Origin: an uncultured Eubacterium sp.
GTDB lineage: Bacteria > Bacillota > Clostridia > Lachnospirales > Lachnospiraceae
Length of the DNA stretch: 64,000 bases
NCBI GenBank assembly: GCA_947089855.1
Contig: CAMUML010000009.1
Coordinates: 29,913-93,912, forward strand
Reading direction: 5' to 3'
Below are positions 1 to 9,400 of this stretch, piece after piece (the stretch's first letter is position 1; each line of letters begins with the position of its first letter). The position numbers and the translations under genes are program-made. The notes beneath the pieces are model-generated. The model did not search any database. It saw only the letters and a list, made by a program, of their open reading frames with translations, and was not told the DNA's origin.

Positions 1-542
1 TCCAATGGTATATTCAGCGACAAACAGCCTGTCAGATACCGCAGCTCTTCTGTCATCAATGCATGCTCCCCGTACTGCATACGCATTTCCGTATATGCTT
101 CCCGAAATGCATTCTCAATAGAATAACCAGCAGCCATTGATGCAGCCGCACACTGGATACTGTCTTTAAACTCCCTGCATAAAATATCCTGGCGTTTTTG
201 AACCTTTTGTTTTTTCTTGCGCCGGTAATATACTGGAAATCCAATCCATATCGCAGCCATTACCATCCAGGAACGGTAAAATAAATAGGAAAACCCTCCG
301 CTTAAAGCTAAATATCCACAAACGATACGTAACAATTCTTTTTTTGAAAAAAAATACTTACGATAATCAGTGCCTTTTTGCTGCTGTTGTACATTTAACT
401 GAAATCCTGGCTTATTATCTGTGTTTTTTTTCTTTTTACGCTCCCTATCCTTAATCTGTTTTTCCTGCTTAGGATAGATGCCTAACACATACCCGCCCTT
501 TTTAACTTCCCGGAATGCAGCAGCCCGCCTGTTTTCTCCCAT
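1..542 (-). CDS. TadB-like pilus assembly inner-membrane protein (partial)
   Basis: This is the N-terminal 180 codons of a gene that runs off the left edge. I chose the ATG at 542 because GGGGAAGG lies about 10 nt upstream; the frame then stays open to the window end. The gene overlaps the 3' end of cpaF by about 60 nt, which suggests translational coupling. The visible protein has a Lys/Arg-rich start, a hydrophobic segment near residues 65-90, then a basic cytoplasmic stretch with an R-x-E-F-K-D-S-I-type motif and a Gly/Ala-rich helix, typical of the T2SSF/GspF fold of TadB. In the Tad system TadB forms the membrane platform driven by the TadA/CpaF ATPase. The family call rests on local similarity and position after cpaF. 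TadB and TadC cannot be separated strictly from this fragment. Confidence 0.72.
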   Translation of the reverse strand, partial: MGENRRAAAFREVKKGGYVLGIYPKQEKQIKDRERKKKKNTDNKPGFQLNVQQQQKGTDYRKYFFSKKELLRIVCGYLALSGGFSYLFYRSWMVMAAIWIGFPVYYRRKKKQKVQKRQDILCREFKDSIQCAAASMAAGYSIENAFREAYTEMRMQYGEHALMTEELRYLTGCLSLNIPL

Positions 543-1696
543 ATCCCAGTTACCTTCCCCTCTCTATTATCCTGTGTTGTCTCTACAAACCGATAAATTG
601 GATGCAGCTGGACCTCGCCATTGGCTATGCCGTCAATTTCGTCCACATTCAACACTTTCCTGGAACGGTCCCTAAGCCTGCCTAGATGAACCAGAATATC
701 TATCCCGGAAGCAATCTGGCCACGGATTGCCGAAACCGGCAAATCCATCCCCATCAGCACCATTGTTTCCAAACGCTTTAGCATATCCTGGCTGGAATTG
801 GCATGCCCTGTGCTAAGGCTTCCGTCATGCCCAGTATTCATAGCCTGCAGCATATCCAATGCTTCAGCCCCCCTGCACTCTCCAACAATAATACGGTCTG
901 GGCGCATCCGCAAAGACGTACGTATCAAATCCCGTATCGAAATCTCCCGCACCCCTTCCATATTGGCAGTCCTGGTTTCCAGCCTTATTAGATTAGGTAT
1001 TGAATGGATCTGCAGTTCTGCGGAATCTTCAATCGTAATCAACCGCTCATCTTTTGGGATAAATTCCGATAATGCATTCAGAAAAGTTGTTTTTCCCGCA
1101 CCTGTCCCCCCAGATACAAAAATATTATAACCTGCCTGCACGAGCTGTTTTAAAAACCCTGCTACTTCGTTTGAAATAGCGCCAATCTGAACCAGCTGTT
1201 CCATCCGCATCGGCTGTTCTGGAAACTTTCGGATCGTGATAACTGAGCCGTCAATGGCAACCGGAGCCAGCACAATATTGACCCGGGAACCATCTTTAAG
1301 CCTAGTATCTACAATTGGATTTGCTTCATTTACAATTTTATTTCCAGCCGCTACAATCTGCTGGATCACATCTTCCAGTTTTTCCACGGAATAAAATTGC
1401 CTGTCCCACTGTAGTACACGGCCATCTTTTTCAAAGAAAATACGCTGTGCGCCATTTACCATTATTTCCGTAACTGTTGGATCATCTACTAATTCCTGCA
1501 ATGCATCCAGTTTACGGAGCGAATGGAAGATTTCTTTTTGAAACTGCTCCCTTTGTTTTAAAGAAAGCCCCTGCTGCCTGCTGTAGCCACCAACTTCATC
1601 GTAAATAAGCCCGGCCAGCTCTTCATCGCCTGTTTCCCTTGTCATATCCAGCTTCGTCAATATATGCTGGCGGAGCTGTTCCATCTCCTGCGTCAT
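482..1696 (-). CDS. cpaF: CpaF/TadA-family secretion ATPase for a Tad pilus
   Basis: A 404-residue hexameric ATPase of the type II/IV secretion superfamily that powers Tad (Flp) pilus assembly at the inner membrane. The N-terminal domain of roughly 150 residues carries the family signature around EIMVNG. The catalytic core shows a Walker A P-loop (GGTGAGKTT, about residues 195-203), an Asp box (ITIEDSAEL), a Walker B region with IIVGECRG, and the conserved GHDGSLSTGHAN His-box. Length matches the family. It starts 27 nt after the TadZ-like gene and overlaps the TadB-like gene, so these are one operon on the minus strand. No catalytic residue appears to be missing. The ribosome site is weak: GGAGG lies about 15 nt upstream. 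Confidence 0.95.
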   Translation of the reverse strand: MTQEMEQLRQHILTKLDMTRETGDEELAGLIYDEVGGYSRQQGLSLKQREQFQKEIFHSLRKLDALQELVDDPTVTEIMVNGAQRIFFEKDGRVLQWDRQFYSVEKLEDVIQQIVAAGNKIVNEANPIVDTRLKDGSRVNIVLAPVAIDGSVITIRKFPEQPMRMEQLVQIGAISNEVAGFLKQLVQAGYNIFVSGGTGAGKTTFLNALSEFIPKDERLITIEDSAELQIHSIPNLIRLETRTANMEGVREISIRDLIRTSLRMRPDRIIVGECRGAEALDMLQAMNTGHDGSLSTGHANSSQDMLKRLETMVLMGMDLPVSAIRGQIASGIDILVHLGRLRDRSRKVLNVDEIDGIANGEVQLHPIYRFVETTQDNREGKVTGIWEKTGGLLHSGKLKRAGMC

Positions 1697-1723
1697 TTAG
1701 CTAATTACTTCCTCCATTTCAAA

Positions 1724-2716
1724 TCATCCTACCGCAAGTTTCACCTGCTCTCCAAATTCCCCATTTCTAAGCTGGGCAAATAGGTCGGCTTCTTGTATCA
1801 ATCCCCCCAATCCTGCTTGCAGGCTGATACACTTTATTTTTTCCTGCAGTTTTTTCCACTTTCCCTTTTCCAGAAACTGATCAAATTCCGCTTTTCGGTA
1901 TTTTCCAAACATATTTTCTTTTGTCAGGCAGATAATGCTGCTACTATGCTCCATAACCTGTGCCACCGCCTGGTTCCATGTCCCGCAATTCCAGACTACC
2001 AATTCATATTCCGTCTGTTCGCGCAGTAACGTAAGCAAAACTGCCACATCTTCCTCTTGCGCTTCATACAGGTCCTGCGGGCTTCCTGGCGGCTGTACAT
2101 AGTCAAATGTTTCTGCATGGTGGAGTACGCTTTGCAGGCACAGTTGAAACTTTGCTTTCCGGTGCCGGATACCATAGACCAGGTCGCTGAAATTTTCCCC
2201 CTCTTCTTCTGCAAACAGTTGCCCCATACCGGTAAATTCCGCCAAGTTTAGGTACAAGACTTTTTTCTCCTCCCCACATAATGATGCATAAGCCAATGAA
2301 AACGGCAGCTGAAGTTCATGCCCGCCAGGCGCATAAACAGCCGTCATTGCCAGATCGGCTGTTTTACACCAGCACACCAGGTTTTTATTTGATTCCTTTT
2401 CATAAATTTGAAAGGCCTGGCGCAATATTTCCGGCCCTTGCTGGTAACGGAAAATAAACGGGCCTGTTTCATCCCCACAGCCTTTGCTGTCTGCTAACAA
2501 AATCTTCACGGTATGCTGGGGCAGCTGTTTTGGCAGTGCCGCCCCTTTATCATACAGTAAAATATCTGGTGAAAGCATTTCTAAAAATACTGGCAGCTGC
2601 ACTGCCTGCAGGCAGCTTGCTACTTCTAAATATTCTGGCGCATTTTTGCGGATGCACTCTGCCAGCCGCCCTGCATATGGGGCAGCTCCGGCAACTGCCA
2701 GCTTTAATTTGCCCAA
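1724..2716 (-). CDS. TadZ/CpaE-like protein without a recognisable P-loop
   Basis: A 330-residue protein encoded just upstream of cpaF, the usual place of TadZ/CpaE, the ParA/MinD-like factor that positions Tad pili. It has a receiver-like N-terminal half (about residues 1-110) and an ATPase-like C-terminal half. Where CpaE/TadZ has a deviant Walker A (KGGVGKT or similar), this protein reads VYAPGGHELQLPFS, so the lysine and the G-K-T/S triplet are lost. The later strands still look ParA-like (VLYLNL, YELVVWN). I infer a non-hydrolysing structural TadZ. The start is TTG at 2716, six bases after a run of nine G residues that serves as the Shine-Dalgarno sequence. The family assignment is from context and fold pattern, not a strong motif. 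Confidence 0.65.
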   Translation of the reverse strand: MGKLKLAVAGAAPYAGRLAECIRKNAPEYLEVASCLQAVQLPVFLEMLSPDILLYDKGAALPKQLPQHTVKILLADSKGCGDETGPFIFRYQQGPEILRQAFQIYEKESNKNLVCWCKTADLAMTAVYAPGGHELQLPFSLAYASLCGEEKKVLYLNLAEFTGMGQLFAEEEGENFSDLVYGIRHRKAKFQLCLQSVLHHAETFDYVQPPGSPQDLYEAQEEDVAVLLTLLREQTEYELVVWNCGTWNQAVAQVMEHSSSIICLTKENMFGKYRKAEFDQFLEKGKWKKLQEKIKCISLQAGLGGLIQEADLFAQLRNGEFGEQVKLAVG

Positions 2717-2731
2717 TCACATCCCCCCCCC
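2717..2731 (-). promoter_or_regulatory. Shine-Dalgarno region made of a G9 homopolymer
   Basis: On the minus strand nine consecutive G residues (2723-2731) precede the TTG start of the TadZ-like gene with a 6-nt spacer. The tract is the only plausible ribosome binding site. Homopolymers of this length are prone to slippage, so its length could vary between cells and change initiation strength. Confidence 0.6.
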
Positions 2732-2970
2732 TTCAAACTATTGGCTTTACCCAATCATTTCACATACGCTTACAGGCGATAAATTTTCCATATAACTGAA
2801 TGTTAATAATGGAAGCTTATGCAAGCACGTTAGTGGTTAATCTTTTACTTGCCAGTATATATTCACAACAATGAAATTTCCCATATAATTTTACGCATAA
2901 ACATTTATGTATTGCGTTTCTTGTGCATTTTTTGTTTGTGTGCATAAATTAAGGAAATGACTGGATCAAC

Positions 2971-3516
2971 TTACCGGCAAGTACATAAATAAATACAATA
3001 GCCAATAAAAATTGCAATGGAAAAATGCAGGAAATTCTGCTTTCCGTCAGACGTATAATCATATTTTGCAATACATTTTGTATCCAGAACTGTCCTGACA
3101 TAATTGAAAAAATAGATAAGGCGTGTATACAAATTCTTATTTTGCATCAAAATAAGAAAAGAAAATACTGCCCCAACGAGAAACGAATAAACAATTACCT
3201 TTGCTAATCCTACAAGTCCAATACAGCTGCCAATAACGGAAAATAACTTGATGTCGCCTGCACCAAACGCACGCATAAGAAACAATAGATAAAATATTAG
3301 AACCGGTATCGAAATCTGCAATAGAAAATGAAAACTTCCACTCCAGCCATATACGTATAAATTACGGATAAAGCCAATCCATAAGCCAAGGCCAACCAGC
3401 CGGTTACTGATTTTTCTTGTACGTAAATCCATCCAGACTGCCATCCCCAACAGGCAGAACAGGAAGGCTACTATAAAGCACCCAATTGAACCCCCTCCTT
3501 TTTGATCCGGCATCAT
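2971..3516 (-). CDS. Prepilin peptidase, A24 family (TadV/CpaA type)
   Basis: A 181-residue multi-spanning membrane aspartyl protease that would cleave the leader of Flp-type prepilins. Both catalytic aspartates are visible: Asp30 in MDLRTRKISN and Asp88 in the GAGD motif (FGAGDIKL). About five or six hydrophobic segments follow the A24 pattern. It lacks the N-terminal methylase domain of long PilD enzymes, as is normal for TadV/CpaA. It lies 254 bp upstream of the TadZ-like gene on the same strand, so it probably has its own transcript. The ATG used has only a weak AAGAG ribosome site. A much stronger AAAGGAGGGGG lies inside codons 6-9, but no ATG, GTG or TTG follows it in frame, so the annotated start is kept with some doubt. 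Confidence 0.88.
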   Translation of the reverse strand: MMPDQKGGGSIGCFIVAFLFCLLGMAVWMDLRTRKISNRLVGLGLWIGFIRNLYVYGWSGSFHFLLQISIPVLIFYLLFLMRAFGAGDIKLFSVIGSCIGLVGLAKVIVYSFLVGAVFSFLILMQNKNLYTRLIYFFNYVRTVLDTKCIAKYDYTSDGKQNFLHFSIAIFIGYCIYLCTCR

Positions 3517-3619
3517 CTCTTAGTGTTGTTTGCCAGATGTATTTTGTAAGATGGATTATACGGGCATTTGCGCCGTTTGTCTACCCTTTTTTGAAAATTC
3601 CTTTAATTTTGGCATATTT

Positions 3620-3892
3620 TCACAATAAACTGTAAAACAAAATGCCGTAAATAAGCGCAAACCCGCCTGTACCAAGGCTTCCGATTGTCAAAAGGTTTAA
3701 AGGGTTCAATCCTGCCGATACAGGAATACCCTGTTTTTGCAGAAAATCATTTAAAAAAATAATTGCAACACATCCAACAATTGTGCGTACTAAAATATTT
3801 AACAGGATTGCTGCCCTGCGTTTCAGCATACCGATAATCAACACCAATGCGCAAATACCGGTCATAATAAAAAATACGGTTTTTTCGTCCAT
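3620..3892 (-). CDS. bofA: BofA-family protein (pro-sigmaK processing regulator)
   Basis: A 90-residue membrane protein with two or three hydrophobic segments and the BofA hallmark near the C-terminus (GLNPLNLLTIGSLGTGGFALIYGI). In Bacillus BofA sits in the outer forespore membrane with SpoIVFA and holds back the SpoIVFB protease that matures sigma K. Many Clostridia keep bofA as part of the sporulation core gene set. It starts at ATG 3892 after GGGGAATAT. It is divergent from the yaaL-like gene 152 bp away, whereas in Bacillus both lie in one direction after recR. There is no sign of truncation. Family membership is clear; its exact role in this organism is inferred. Confidence 0.88.
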   Translation of the reverse strand: MDEKTVFFIMTGICALVLIIGMLKRRAAILLNILVRTIVGCVAIIFLNDFLQKQGIPVSAGLNPLNLLTIGSLGTGGFALIYGILFYSLL

Positions 3893-4044
3893 ATATTCCC
3901 CGCTGGATTATTGGTCATTTTAATTTATGCCTGTATTATGCAAAATATGTCCATTTTTTCTTAGCCAGTTTATGAATATTTTTCCATGTCTTTGACTATA
4001 CTTTTAATACTCATAAACGGAAGAACAGAAAGTGAGGTAGCCCT

Positions 4045-4269
4045 TTGTTTCCATTTTTTAAACAAGAACCACAACCGGATGAAACTTACCAGAGCCTGTT
4101 AGATAATATTATGCAGGCAAAAGACAGTCTTGATCTTGCTTACCAGAATTTTGAAAATGCCACAGACCCCGAGCTGATCGACAGTTACATCTATGAAGTG
4201 AATGCGATACAAATGCGCTACAAATTTTTGCTCTGCCGTCTAAAATCCTATGAAACGGCAGAGCCTTAA
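4045..4269 (+). CDS. yaaL: YaaL family protein (DUF2508)
   Basis: A 74-residue acidic, helical cytosolic protein matching the small YaaL/DUF2508 family: an N-terminal LLDNIMQAKDSLDLAYQNF block and a C-terminal QMRYKFLLCRLK block. The start is TTG at 4045, supported by GAGG at 4034-4037 with a 7-nt spacer; no ATG fits. In Bacillus the gene sits between recR and bofA, and it is next to bofA here too, though divergent. Function is unknown in the family. The pairing with bofA is conserved context and not proof of a sporulation role. Confidence 0.85.
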   Translation: MFPFFKQEPQPDETYQSLLDNIMQAKDSLDLAYQNFENATDPELIDSYIYEVNAIQMRYKFLLCRLKSYETAEP

Positions 4270-4309
4270 TACTTAACCACTCAATTTAGGGAAGATAGCC
4301 TCTGGTACA

Positions 4310-4783
4310 TTATACCAAAAAGCCCCTGGACGCCCCTATATCATAACTTTCATTCAAATCATTTTTGCCATATGTGTATCCTGCATACACTTGCTGCGTA
4401 TTCTGCATCAGCGGCCGGGAAGCGTCCTGTTTGGACGCTTCCTGGAACGACTCGTAAAGCTGCTGCAATAGCTGCCTGCTTTGCTCAAGCTCTGTGAGCG
4501 AATGGCGCATCAGCACTTTGGCCAGCTGCCTGCGGTGGAAATCGTAAAGTGCAAACAGGCGCGCAGATATATCGTATGAAAAATCAAGCGTTTCCTGAAA
4601 ACTCTTTAATACTGCATCGGCACGGCGTACACTATAGGTCAACTCTTCTTTATCATCTTTTTCAAATGCCGCACATATATCATCAAAATATACAAACAGC
4701 ATTTCAAATTTTATCAACACAAGGCCGCTCCTGTTCGCCTGTGTGATCTTTCTAGTAAAAACAAGTTTTTGTTCGTTTGTCAT
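4310..4783 (-). CDS. fliS: FliS-like flagellin export chaperone
   Basis: A 157-residue, mostly helical protein that starts 11 nt after the flagellin stop, with its ribosome site (AAGGCAGGGG) lying at the flagellin 3' end, so the two are cotranscribed. FliS binds the C-terminal D0 helix of flagellin and prevents cytosolic polymerisation before export. The N-terminal region (FTRKITQANRSGLVLIKFEMLFVYF) fits the FliS helix that begins with a Tyr/Gln-rich motif. The C-terminal end (NESYDIGASRGFLV) is a conserved tail in clostridial FliS-like proteins. The sequence is divergent from enteric FliS, so the call leans on position, length and helical pattern. Confidence 0.8.
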   Translation of the reverse strand: MTNEQKLVFTRKITQANRSGLVLIKFEMLFVYFDDICAAFEKDDKEELTYSVRRADAVLKSFQETLDFSYDISARLFALYDFHRRQLAKVLMRHSLTELEQSRQLLQQLYESFQEASKQDASRPLMQNTQQVYAGYTYGKNDLNESYDIGASRGFLV

Positions 4784-4794
4784 AAACCCCTGCC

Positions 4795-6351
4795 TTACCC
4801 TTGCAGCAGCGATAATACCTGCTGCGGCAAATCATTTGCCTGTGCCAATACGGAAATGGATGCCTGCGTCAATACTGTGGCATTGGTATAAGTCGTCATT
4901 TCTTTTGCCATATCCACATCTGCGAGGTTTGAAAGCGCATTGGTCATATCTTCTTCCGTTTCATCCAACCCTTTTTTTGCATAATCCAGCCTGTTTTCAT
5001 AGGCACCCATTTTGGCACGCGCTGCGGATACGATGCTGATCGCATTGTCCAATTGGGCCATCCCCCTGTCTGGGCCGCCTTTTTTGGTTACGTCCACATC
5101 GTCAATATAAAGGCTGCGTGTGTTTAGGATTGGCACCCGGACTGCCAGTTCCTGGTCTTCATTTGCGCCAATTTGTAACTGTAGTGTGCCGATGTCGGTT
5201 GCTTCGATCGTAATTTCAGAAGAAGCCCCCATACCCCCGTATACCTCAAAAGAAATTTCAAAACCGCTTTTGTCTGTAATAACGACCCTATCACCAGAAG
5301 TCATAAAAGATACCTGGCCTGTATATTCATCATAAGGCACGAAAATATTCCCAGTAGGGTTGTTCGGATCTGGCTGTGTATTGCCTAATTCGACTTCTGC
5401 ATCTATTCCAGGTACACGTGTAAAGCCGCCAATCCCCAATAAAGCGCCCAATGCTCCATTACTGCATGTAACTTCCACATCGCCTTGGGAACCATACCTT
5501 TCAGCAACAAATAGGAAATTCGTTGTACCAGGAGTATAAGTTATATCTTCTCTATATCCTTGTGCATCTAACCGGTCCGCCGGGACAGGGTTTTGCTGGA
5601 CATCTCCTGCATTCGTTGCAAAAACATTTACACATGCAGTTTTCCCAGCATCGCGGATTGTATCAAATACTTCTTCTGGCGTCATACCAGCTTTAATTTC
5701 CGCTTTTACGCCATTGATCGTTACCGTCCCTGCCTGGCCTGCCCCTACCACACCATTGGTATAGGCCGACCCGCTTGCATTTGCCAAACAGTACGTATGG
5801 GTTGGAGGCGTATCAATACTGACCCTATATGTTCCAGCCTGCACTTCATCTGAAATAATGATATTTGATATTTGGTCAAATATGCTTTCTGTCCCATTTT
5901 GTCCTTCAGCCGTCACATAAGTCCGCCTGTCCATCGAACCGTCCAGAAGTTTCATACCGTTATATTCCGTATCCGTGGAAATACGGTTTATTTCTTTCTT
6001 TAACTCTTCAATTTCTTTTTGCACTGCCGCCCTGTCTTCCGGCGTATTTGTGTCATTGCCTGCCTGCACGCACAGTTCCCTCATACGCTGCAGCACCTCG
6101 GTCATCTCACCGATAGAACCGTCAACGGTCTGCACCAGGCTCGTTCCATCGGTCGTATTGGAAGAAGCGCGGCCCAATGCATCAATCTGCGCCTGCATTT
6201 TATAGGAAATTGCCACTCCGGAAGGGCTGTCTTTGGAACTGTTAAATTTTACGCCGGACGACAGTTTTTTTACAGATTCGGACAATTTAAACTCATTGCG
6301 GAGCAAATGGTCATTTACGATAACTGCTGATATGTTTTGATTTATTTTCAT
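4795..6351 (-). CDS. hag: Flagellin
   Basis: A 518-residue filament protein. The N-terminal D0/D1 (residues 1 to about 140) has MKINQNISAVIVNDHL, KLSSGVKFNSSKDSPSG, and the D1 block LQRMRELCVQAGN that overlaps the TLR5-binding site. The C-terminal D1/D0 (last 90 residues) ends VDMAKEMTTYTNATVLTQAS and QANDLPQQVLSLLQ. The central variable region of about 280 residues is larger than in minimal flagellins. The usual DDAAG(L/M)AIS motif is replaced by KDSPSGVAIS. Four cysteines occur, one in D1 and three in the variable part, which is uncommon for an extracellular filament. A strong ribosome site (AAAGGAG) precedes the ATG, and a sigma28-like promoter lies upstream. fliS follows directly. Confidence 0.96.
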   Translation of the reverse strand: MKINQNISAVIVNDHLLRNEFKLSESVKKLSSGVKFNSSKDSPSGVAISYKMQAQIDALGRASSNTTDGTSLVQTVDGSIGEMTEVLQRMRELCVQAGNDTNTPEDRAAVQKEIEELKKEINRISTDTEYNGMKLLDGSMDRRTYVTAEGQNGTESIFDQISNIIISDEVQAGTYRVSIDTPPTHTYCLANASGSAYTNGVVGAGQAGTVTINGVKAEIKAGMTPEEVFDTIRDAGKTACVNVFATNAGDVQQNPVPADRLDAQGYREDITYTPGTTNFLFVAERYGSQGDVEVTCSNGALGALLGIGGFTRVPGIDAEVELGNTQPDPNNPTGNIFVPYDEYTGQVSFMTSGDRVVITDKSGFEISFEVYGGMGASSEITIEATDIGTLQLQIGANEDQELAVRVPILNTRSLYIDDVDVTKKGGPDRGMAQLDNAISIVSAARAKMGAYENRLDYAKKGLDETEEDMTNALSNLADVDMAKEMTTYTNATVLTQASISVLAQANDLPQQVLSLLQG

Positions 6352-6381
6352 AATTGTACTCCTTTATTTGTATTAGTATCT

Positions 6382-6409
6382 ATTTCGGACAAAAACAGGC
6401 AATCCCTAA
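6382..6409 (-). promoter_or_regulatory. Candidate sigma28 (flagellar) promoter for flagellin
   Basis: On the minus strand CCGAAAT (plus 6382-6388) resembles the sigma28 -10 element CCGATAT. A TTAGG element sits 16 nt upstream near 6405-6409, in the place of the usual TAAA. The -10 is a six-of-seven match and the -35 is poor. The start site would lie about 25 nt before the flagellin ATG. Confidence 0.4.
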
Positions 6410-6426
6410 CCGGAACCATAAAGATT

Positions 6427-9400
6427 TCACATTTGTACTTCCAATTGCCTGAGCACCCGTATAAAACCTTCTGCCATGCCATACAATACCTTTGTCTGTA
6501 CTTCTTGTTCTTCCTCTGTTTCTGGCTGTACACTCGTGCCGCTTTGCGCTGCAAAATGATTTAAATTTAAATTTGTACTGGTCACATAACTAATTTGCAA
6601 CGGCCCATCCTGTACCCCCTGCAATGCCTGTGTAAACTTCCCATCTACGGATTTTAGAAAATCCCTTGTCTGCCTCGAATTGGCGGCTACATAGCCGGTA
6701 ATGCCGTTTTGCCTTGCCTTAAATTCTGCTGCAATTTTACCTAAGCGGCTTGTTTCTAATGTGATATTAACCAGACCTTGTTTGCCTTTATCACGAACAA
6801 TTTTTAGGGTAACGTTGGTGACTTCTCCGTCCACTACAATTGGCATAGAAAAGCATTCGGAAGATGCCATTTTCGCATTTACGGATATTTGTGCGTTCAT
6901 CAACTTCAAACTGCGGATGTCAAGGCTTGTTACATCCGGTTCCAAAATCATTGTACTCATGCATTTTTCAGCACATTCTGCCAGTTCTGCCATTGCCTTG
7001 GCCAGTTCTTTTGGTTTTTTGATTTCTTCGCCAAACCGCTGGAGCAATTCCGCCTGGATTGCTTCAAAATCAACTTCTACACTTCCGTCTTCCTTTGTTT
7101 TCATGTACTGGTCCGTAGATTTCGCGGAATCCGGGGTACGGCCAGGGTTCCTGCCAAAGAAACTGCGGTATGCGCCATTCCGGTTTTTCATAAGTTCTGC
7201 TACCGCCATAACGTTCATAACGGTATTTGGCAGTTCATACTGTTCCAATACTTGATAGACTTCGTGTGATGTGTTTGCACACTTTTCCAAATCTTCCAGC
7301 TGCTGTTTATAATACGATTCTTCAGCTGAAACATCTTCCGGTGCTTCCTGAAGTTTTTGCAAAAACTGCTCTGGTGTCAACTGTTCCCATCCAGATTCCT
7401 TGGTAACGGTATGCAGCCGCTGCGGGGATATTTCATTCATTGCCTGTTTTACGCACTGCTGCTGGTAGCCTGCTTCAATCTGGCTGGTAATGGAATTGCG
7501 GTATCCGCCGCTTTTTAATTCCCCAAACAAATCATCAATCGTAATATCCATATTTCCATGCATTTCTGACCGGACTGCAGTCAATAGGTTACGCATTGTC
7601 AGATCCGCCCCTTGGTTGACCAAAGCGCCAATAGCAGCGCCGTCCGATTGCGCGACATGGTTCATCAAACGGTAAATACCGATAAATGCACTGCGCTCTT
7701 CCGGCGTAATGCTATGGTTTTGTTCTAATTTATATAAATACTCACTGTATTTTTCTTCCGGAGCATTGATATTTAATTCTGTTTTTATCTGTTCTGCCTG
7801 CCGGTTCAGTTCGGTAATATCCAAATCGAGCGGGTTAATGCCCCTGCCGATAAATTCCCGGATGACAGACGGGGTCATATTTTGGAATGCCGTCTGTACC
7901 TGCTGGTCAGCCTTTTTCATTTTTGCAATATTTTCTGGCGTAATTTCAATCTGGTTATACCCTAAAATACGCACGGCACGTTCATTTGCAAGGTTAATAT
8001 CCTGCCCTAATTCCCGTAAAATATCGTCTACGGTATAAAATGCCTTATGGATCGAATCGCCAAGGTCTTTGCGTACCTTTGTCTGCATTGTCTCATAACG
8101 CTGGTTTGCCTGGTCAAATTCCTGCTGCATCTGGCTGCCGTCCTGATGGAGTTCTTCAAGCGTAACAACCTCGATATTCCTGGCACCCAATGCATATGCC
8201 GGCATATCTTTTAATTCTTCAACTTTTTCTGTCGTTTCCGCAAACAGGCTGACATTCGCTTCTGTCGCTTCCACGCCGCCTTGTTCTAACAGCTTTTCAT
8301 AATAATTATGCTCGATCTGTTTCAGTTCTTGGATCAACTGCTCCATCGAAGTGGTATCCACGGAAATGCCTTGTTTTAACATAAAGTAGCTGGATTCTAC
8401 CGTCATCCGGAGCCTAATCTGTTCGAGCAGCCTGCGCTCGGATACCAGTGCGATCGTCTGCTCGTCGTATTCCATATCCTGGTTTTGGGAAGGGTTGCCT
8501 GTACCATTGCCCATCATGCCGGAATCTGCTGTTTCTTCTTTTTCACCGGCTGGCTGTATATACGTATCGGTATCCATTGAAGCCTGCGGCGTTTCCATAA
8601 TAGAATCTGCTTGGGGCTTCCCATTCATCCCAGATGCTTGGGCTACTGCACCAGAAATCGCCTGGGCTGCCGTATTTTCCGTAACGGCCGACGTCATAGC
8701 GTCTGCATGGACAGCTGGCTGGTTGCCTGCCAAGCCCATATTGAAAGAAGAGGTACCTGCAGCTGCCTGGCTTTGCCACATTCCGTCTGCCTGCGCCACA
8801 TTGCCTGCACCTGCAGCTGCCATGCCGACTGCGCCATCTGGCTGGCTGCTGTCCGTCCCAAATCCTGGCATATTTCCAATTCCTGCTTGGCTGCCTGCAT
8901 CCGCGGACTGGCTAGCTGCACCAAGGCCTGTGATACTGCCTGCATTTGCGAATTGGCTGGCTGCGTCAAGGCCTGCCATACTGCCTGCATCCGCGGACTG
9001 GCTAGCTGCACCAAGTTCTGCCATATCGCCTTTATTGACCGGCTGGCCGGATGTATCCTGCCCTGTTATACCTACTACAGCAGCTCCATTCCCCGCCATA
9101 TTCCCTGTGTTGACAGAAGTACCATTTTCGATAGCCCCTGCACTGGCAGTTAACCGGCCCTGAGACAGCCCACCATCCGCTGCCTGTTCTGCTTTTTCCG
9201 CCCCCTGAACCAGATGGACTGCTGCCTGCGCTTCTTCCCGGCTGATCATTCCGGCTTTGATCTGGTTGTGTACCCTTTCCAGATTTTTAATCGTAACTGC
9301 TTCCCCCTGGCTTACCACATATGCCAAGTCCACATCGGTTACCCAATGGAGTACATCTACGGCCTTTTGTGCCTGGCCCATCAGGGAATACCCATCTAAA

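Noticed and set aside
2717-2970. c-di-GMP riboswitch upstream of the Tad genes
   Set aside because: I looked for GEMM-type conserved blocks in this leader and saw none; only A/T-rich sequence is visible.
8495-9163. Long plus-strand frames opposite the FliK-like low-complexity region
   Set aside because: Mirror of Ala/Gly/Gln/Ser codon runs; no start signals. The minus strand is in frame through the entire region.
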